Source: Providencia rettgeri
Lineage (GTDB): Bacteria; Pseudomonadota; Gammaproteobacteria; Enterobacterales; Enterobacteriaceae
DNA length: 64,000 nucleotides
Reading direction: 5' to 3'
NCBI RefSeq assembly: GCF_013255915.1
Contig: NZ_CP053896.1
Coordinates: 3,100,001 to 3,164,000, forward strand
Shown here: positions 61,441 through 64,000 of the stretch, one piece after another
How positions within the stretch are numbered: position 1 is the stretch's first letter
Layout: each line of letters starts with the position of its first letter
Translations under genes and position numbers: made by a program
Notes under the pieces: model-generated
Told to the model about the DNA's origin: nothing
The model's database searches: none
Seen by the model: the letters and a program-made list of their open reading frames with translations, nothing else

Positions 61441-62103
61441 TTATTTGTGTGTATGAGTGTGCCCATGGTCATGATGGTGATTATGACTGTGATCGTGTCC
61501 ATGGCTGTGATCATGACTGTGGTTGTGTCCGTGGATCTGTCCTAACTCCACATGAACATGCGTATCCGTTTCCTCTGCACCACCAAATAATAAGCGTGCT
61601 TCAGAGTGGCTCAATTCAGGTAAAATGCTTTCACCCTTCACAAAGGCAAATGTTTCTTCACCGAACCCATGTGTACGCATCACTGATCCCATCACTTTTT
61701 CACTTACCGTTAATGGCACGTAAACAAGATCACCTTTTAAAACAGCTTTCCAATGTTGGTTTCCTAAAGCATGCCCTAATTCAAAACTAATACGAATATG
61801 CTCTTCTGTGCTCAAGTTTTTCAGGTGGGATAAATTGACCATCATGACGTCACGTAAAGAGATCTGAACTACCGTCATTGTGTTGGTGGCTTCATCAAAT
61901 AGCAGAACGTCGCCATCAGATAACAAGACGTTTCTGTCCAGCGCGATACCCAAGTCTTGGCCTTTTTCCGTATTTTTTCGACAGCGGCTTTTCTGTGCTT
62001 CTCGTTGATCGAGGATCAACGTATCAACATCGGCATTTTTCTGGCGTGCTTGCCACATTGGGTCTTTTTTAACATTGCCAAGAATATGTTCAATAATGAT
62101 CAT
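61441..62103 (-). CDS. ureE: Urease nickel metallochaperone UreE
   Basis: 220 aa. UreE_N (residues ~1-75) and UreE_C with the conserved HALGNQHW metal site are followed by a His-rich tail: 15 of the last 29 residues are His, in [13 protein letters not shown]-type repeats. The tail binds several nickel ions. The start at 62103 ([10 protein letters not shown]) has AAGGT upstream and matches the family; 11 further codons upstream are open. Spaced 62 bp from ureC. Confidence 0.94.
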   Translation of the reverse strand: MIIIEHILGNVKKDPMWQARQKNADVDTLILDQREAQKSRCRKNTEKGQDLGIALDRNVLLSDGDVLLFDEATNTMTVVQISLRDVMMVNLSHLKNLSTEEHIRISFELGHALGNQHWKAVLKGDLVYVPLTVSEKVMGSVMRTHGFGEETFAFVKGESILPELSHSEARLLFGGAEETDTHVHVELGQIHGHNHSHDHSHGHDHSHNHHHDHGHTHTHK

Positions 62104-62165
62104 AATATTACCTTTTATGTTAATTCTGCCCACCACTGGCAGGCAGATAATCCAAACATGTACAA

Positions 62166-63884
62166 TTAGCTAAAGAAATAACGTTGGTTCATTGCGGCTT
62201 CGCTAATCGGCTGGCAAGTTGCATGTTCACCATTCACTTTTACAGCAAAAGTTTCAGGATCAACTTCGATATTTGGTGTTTCACCGTTACGCACTAAATC
62301 ACGCTTCCCGATCGCTCGGCAGTTATTGACAGCAATCACTTGGCGTTCAAGGTCTGCTTTTTCTTTAATACCATCATCTAATGCGGCTTGTGAAACAAAA
62401 GTCACACAAGTGTCATTAACAGTTTTACCCATCGCACCAAACATTGGGCGATAGAAAACTGGCTGTGGTGTTGGTAAGGAAGCATTTGGGTCGCCCATTG
62501 CAGCCCAGTTGATCATACCACCTTTAATAACCAGTTTAGGTTTAGCCCCAAACATACGCGGGTCCCATAATACGAGATCGGCCATTTTCCCAACTTCAAT
62601 CGAGCCTAAGATATGGCTGATACCTTGAGCAATTGCTGGGTTAATAGTGATTTTTGCCACGTAACGTAGAACACGGAAGTTATCATTGCCCGGTGCATCT
62701 TCAGGTAGCTTGCCACGAGAAGCTTTCATCGCGTTGGCAGTCTGAACAATACGTAACCAGTTTTCACCCACACGCCCCATCGCTTGTGAGTCACTTGAGA
62801 ACATCGAAATAGCACCCATATCATGTAGTACGTTTTCTGCTGCAATGGTTTCAGGGCGAACACGGCTTTCTGCAAATGAAACATCCGACGGAATATTTGG
62901 GTTCAAGTTATGACATACCATAATCATGTCAAATAACTCTGATTGACTGTTAACACCGAACGGTAATGTTGGGTTTGTTGAGCTTGGTAATACGTTAGGT
63001 TGGCTAACAACTTTAATAATATCAGGAGCATGTCCACCACCTGCACCTTCAGTGTGATAAGTGTGGATAGTTCTGCCTTCGAATGCTTCGATGGTATCTT
63101 CAACATAACCACCTTCATTCAAACTATCTGTATGCACAGAAATTTGTACATCAAACTCATCAGCAATACGTAGCGCATGGCGGATAGCGTTCCCTGTTGC
63201 GCCCCAGTCCTCATGCACTTTCAGACCCGCTGCACCCGCAACCAATTGCTCTATCAATGGTTCGCGCGTATAAGAGTTGCCTTTCCCTAAAATACCCACG
63301 TTGATTGGTAAGCCTTCGATTGCACGTAACATAGAACGCATGTTCCAAGGACCTGCGGTTACTGTTGTACCGTTAGTTCCATCTGTTGGACCAATACCAC
63401 CGCCAAAGAAGGTTGTCACACCGTTTGATAACGCCGCATAAGCTTGCTGCGGAGAAATTAAATGGATATGAGTATCAATACCCGCAGCTGTTAAAATTAA
63501 GTGTTCACCAGAAATAGCATCTGTTGATACCCCAACAACCATGCCCGGTGTAATGTTATCTTGAATATTTGGGTTACCACTTTTACCGACACCAACGATT
63601 TTACCCGCTTTAATCCCCACGTCCGCTTTAATCACGCCTAAACGCGCATCGACGATGGTGACGTTAGTAATTACTAAATCTAAAACACCATTATCGCTAG
63701 TAAAAGTATTATTCGCGCCCATACCATCGCGTAAAGATTTACCACCACCATAGACAGACTCTTCGCCATATCCACGTAAATCTTTTTCGATTTCAATATA
63801 TAAGTCAGTATCGCCTAAACGAATTTTATCGCCAACTGTTGGCCCGAATAAACCGTTGTATTCTTGTCTAGAAATTTTTGGCAT
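62166..63884 (-). CDS. ureC: Urease alpha subunit (catalytic)
   Basis: 572 aa, hydrolyses urea to ammonia and carbamate at a di-nickel centre. All metal and catalytic residues are in place at a constant offset of +5 from Klebsiella UreC: His139, His141, carbamylated Lys222 (GLKVHEDWG), His251, His277 and Asp365, plus flap His325 in MVCHNL. Length is normal. The start [19 protein letters not shown] is canonical. Apparently fully functional. Confidence 0.97.
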   Translation of the reverse strand: MPKISRQEYNGLFGPTVGDKIRLGDTDLYIEIEKDLRGYGEESVYGGGKSLRDGMGANNTFTSDNGVLDLVITNVTIVDARLGVIKADVGIKAGKIVGVGKSGNPNIQDNITPGMVVGVSTDAISGEHLILTAAGIDTHIHLISPQQAYAALSNGVTTFFGGGIGPTDGTNGTTVTAGPWNMRSMLRAIEGLPINVGILGKGNSYTREPLIEQLVAGAAGLKVHEDWGATGNAIRHALRIADEFDVQISVHTDSLNEGGYVEDTIEAFEGRTIHTYHTEGAGGGHAPDIIKVVSQPNVLPSSTNPTLPFGVNSQSELFDMIMVCHNLNPNIPSDVSFAESRVRPETIAAENVLHDMGAISMFSSDSQAMGRVGENWLRIVQTANAMKASRGKLPEDAPGNDNFRVLRYVAKITINPAIAQGISHILGSIEVGKMADLVLWDPRMFGAKPKLVIKGGMINWAAMGDPNASLPTPQPVFYRPMFGAMGKTVNDTCVTFVSQAALDDGIKEKADLERQVIAVNNCRAIGKRDLVRNGETPNIEVDPETFAVKVNGEHATCQPISEAAMNQRYFFS

Positions 63885-63945
63885 GTTATTTACCTTAATG
63901 TGAAGAAGGTGAATTGTTATTTATCATTACTGACATCTAACGCGC

Positions 63946-64000
63946 TTACTGTTCCTTATGCTTAAAACCACGAGCAATTGCTTTATTTAAGGCGATTGCT
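63946..64000 (-). CDS. ureB: Urease beta subunit, C-terminal end (runs off the window)
   Basis: 17 codons plus TAA ending at 63946: AIALNKAIARGFKHKEQ. Yersinia-type UreB proteins end with a comparable AIRRAAERGFKSSK helix, whereas Klebsiella-type UreB stops earlier. This supports a Yersinia/Morganella-type urease. It is 61 bp upstream of ureC. Confidence 0.75.
   Translation of the reverse strand, partial: AIALNKAIARGFKHKEQ

Noticed and set aside
1-64000. CRISPR array, prophage or insertion sequence
   Set aside because: No regularly spaced repeats, phage structural or integrase genes, or transposase frames were seen; the repeats present are rhs core, symE and short inverted repeats.

Overview
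The window looks like chromosome of a low-GC enterobacterium of the Morganellaceae, most probably Providencia (P. rettgeri or a close relative). The evidence is the AT-rich composition, close likeness of housekeeping genes to E. coli agp, fdnGHI and ynfA, a Yersinia/Morganella-type urease operon (ureB-C-E-F-G-D, separate ureB) and a type VI secretion (T6SS) cluster in the Vibrio cholerae vas order. The species call is inference; no rRNA or tRNA gene is visible.

Layout. (1) 1-9.5 kb: metabolic genes: acetyltransferases, periplasmic glucose-1-phosphatase (agp), selenocysteine-containing formate dehydrogenase N (fdnGHI) with a perfect FNR site upstream, small membrane proteins, and a decaying remnant in which the start of a LysR gene runs into the middle of mdaB. 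(2) 9.5-15.6 kb: a quinol-monooxygenase-like gene, an adenosine deaminase divergent from a Crp/Fnr-type regulator (perfect 18-bp palindrome between them), a molbindin, an YnfC-like protein, pirin, a small acetyltransferase and a lipoprotein. The 311-bp gap before the deaminase holds stacked inverted repeats, two of them mutually exclusive, ending in a plus-strand terminator: a possible small RNA. (3) 15.5-16.6 kb: AT-rich gap with a Fur-like palindrome. (4) 16.6-37.9 kb: one plus-strand T6SS operon, tssB-C-E-F-G-tagH-J-K-L-H-(vasH-like)-vasI-tssA-tssM-vasL-tssF2. The VasH-position regulator has lost its sigma-54 AAA+ domain, and a second TssF paralogue ends the operon. (5) 38-51.7 kb, minus strand: hcp-vgrG-DUF2169 adaptor-rhs-immunity, followed by an array of displaced Rhs tips and immunity genes. 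The modules are separated by symE-like toxin genes on the opposite strand that start at the point where the rhs core is truncated.

(6) 52.4-54.6 kb: a FUSC-like membrane protein, a small membrane protein and two adjacent crcB/Fluc fluoride-channel genes. (7) 54.8-64 kb, minus strand: the urease operon and genes following it: ureB (3' end), ureC, ureE, ureF, ureG, ureD, a urea transporter, a potassium channel, an SLC13-like permease and a lone nickel/peptide-type ABC ATPase.

How it works together: Hcp forms the tube inside the TssBC sheath. VgrG and the PAAR-like head of Rhs form the tip, loaded by the DUF2169 adaptor. The Rhs C-terminus is the toxin and the small downstream genes are immunity proteins. 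At the right end, urea is imported and hydrolysed by urease, assembled by UreD/F/G/E with nickel. The neighbouring channel and permease genes may handle the ions that result, which is inference.
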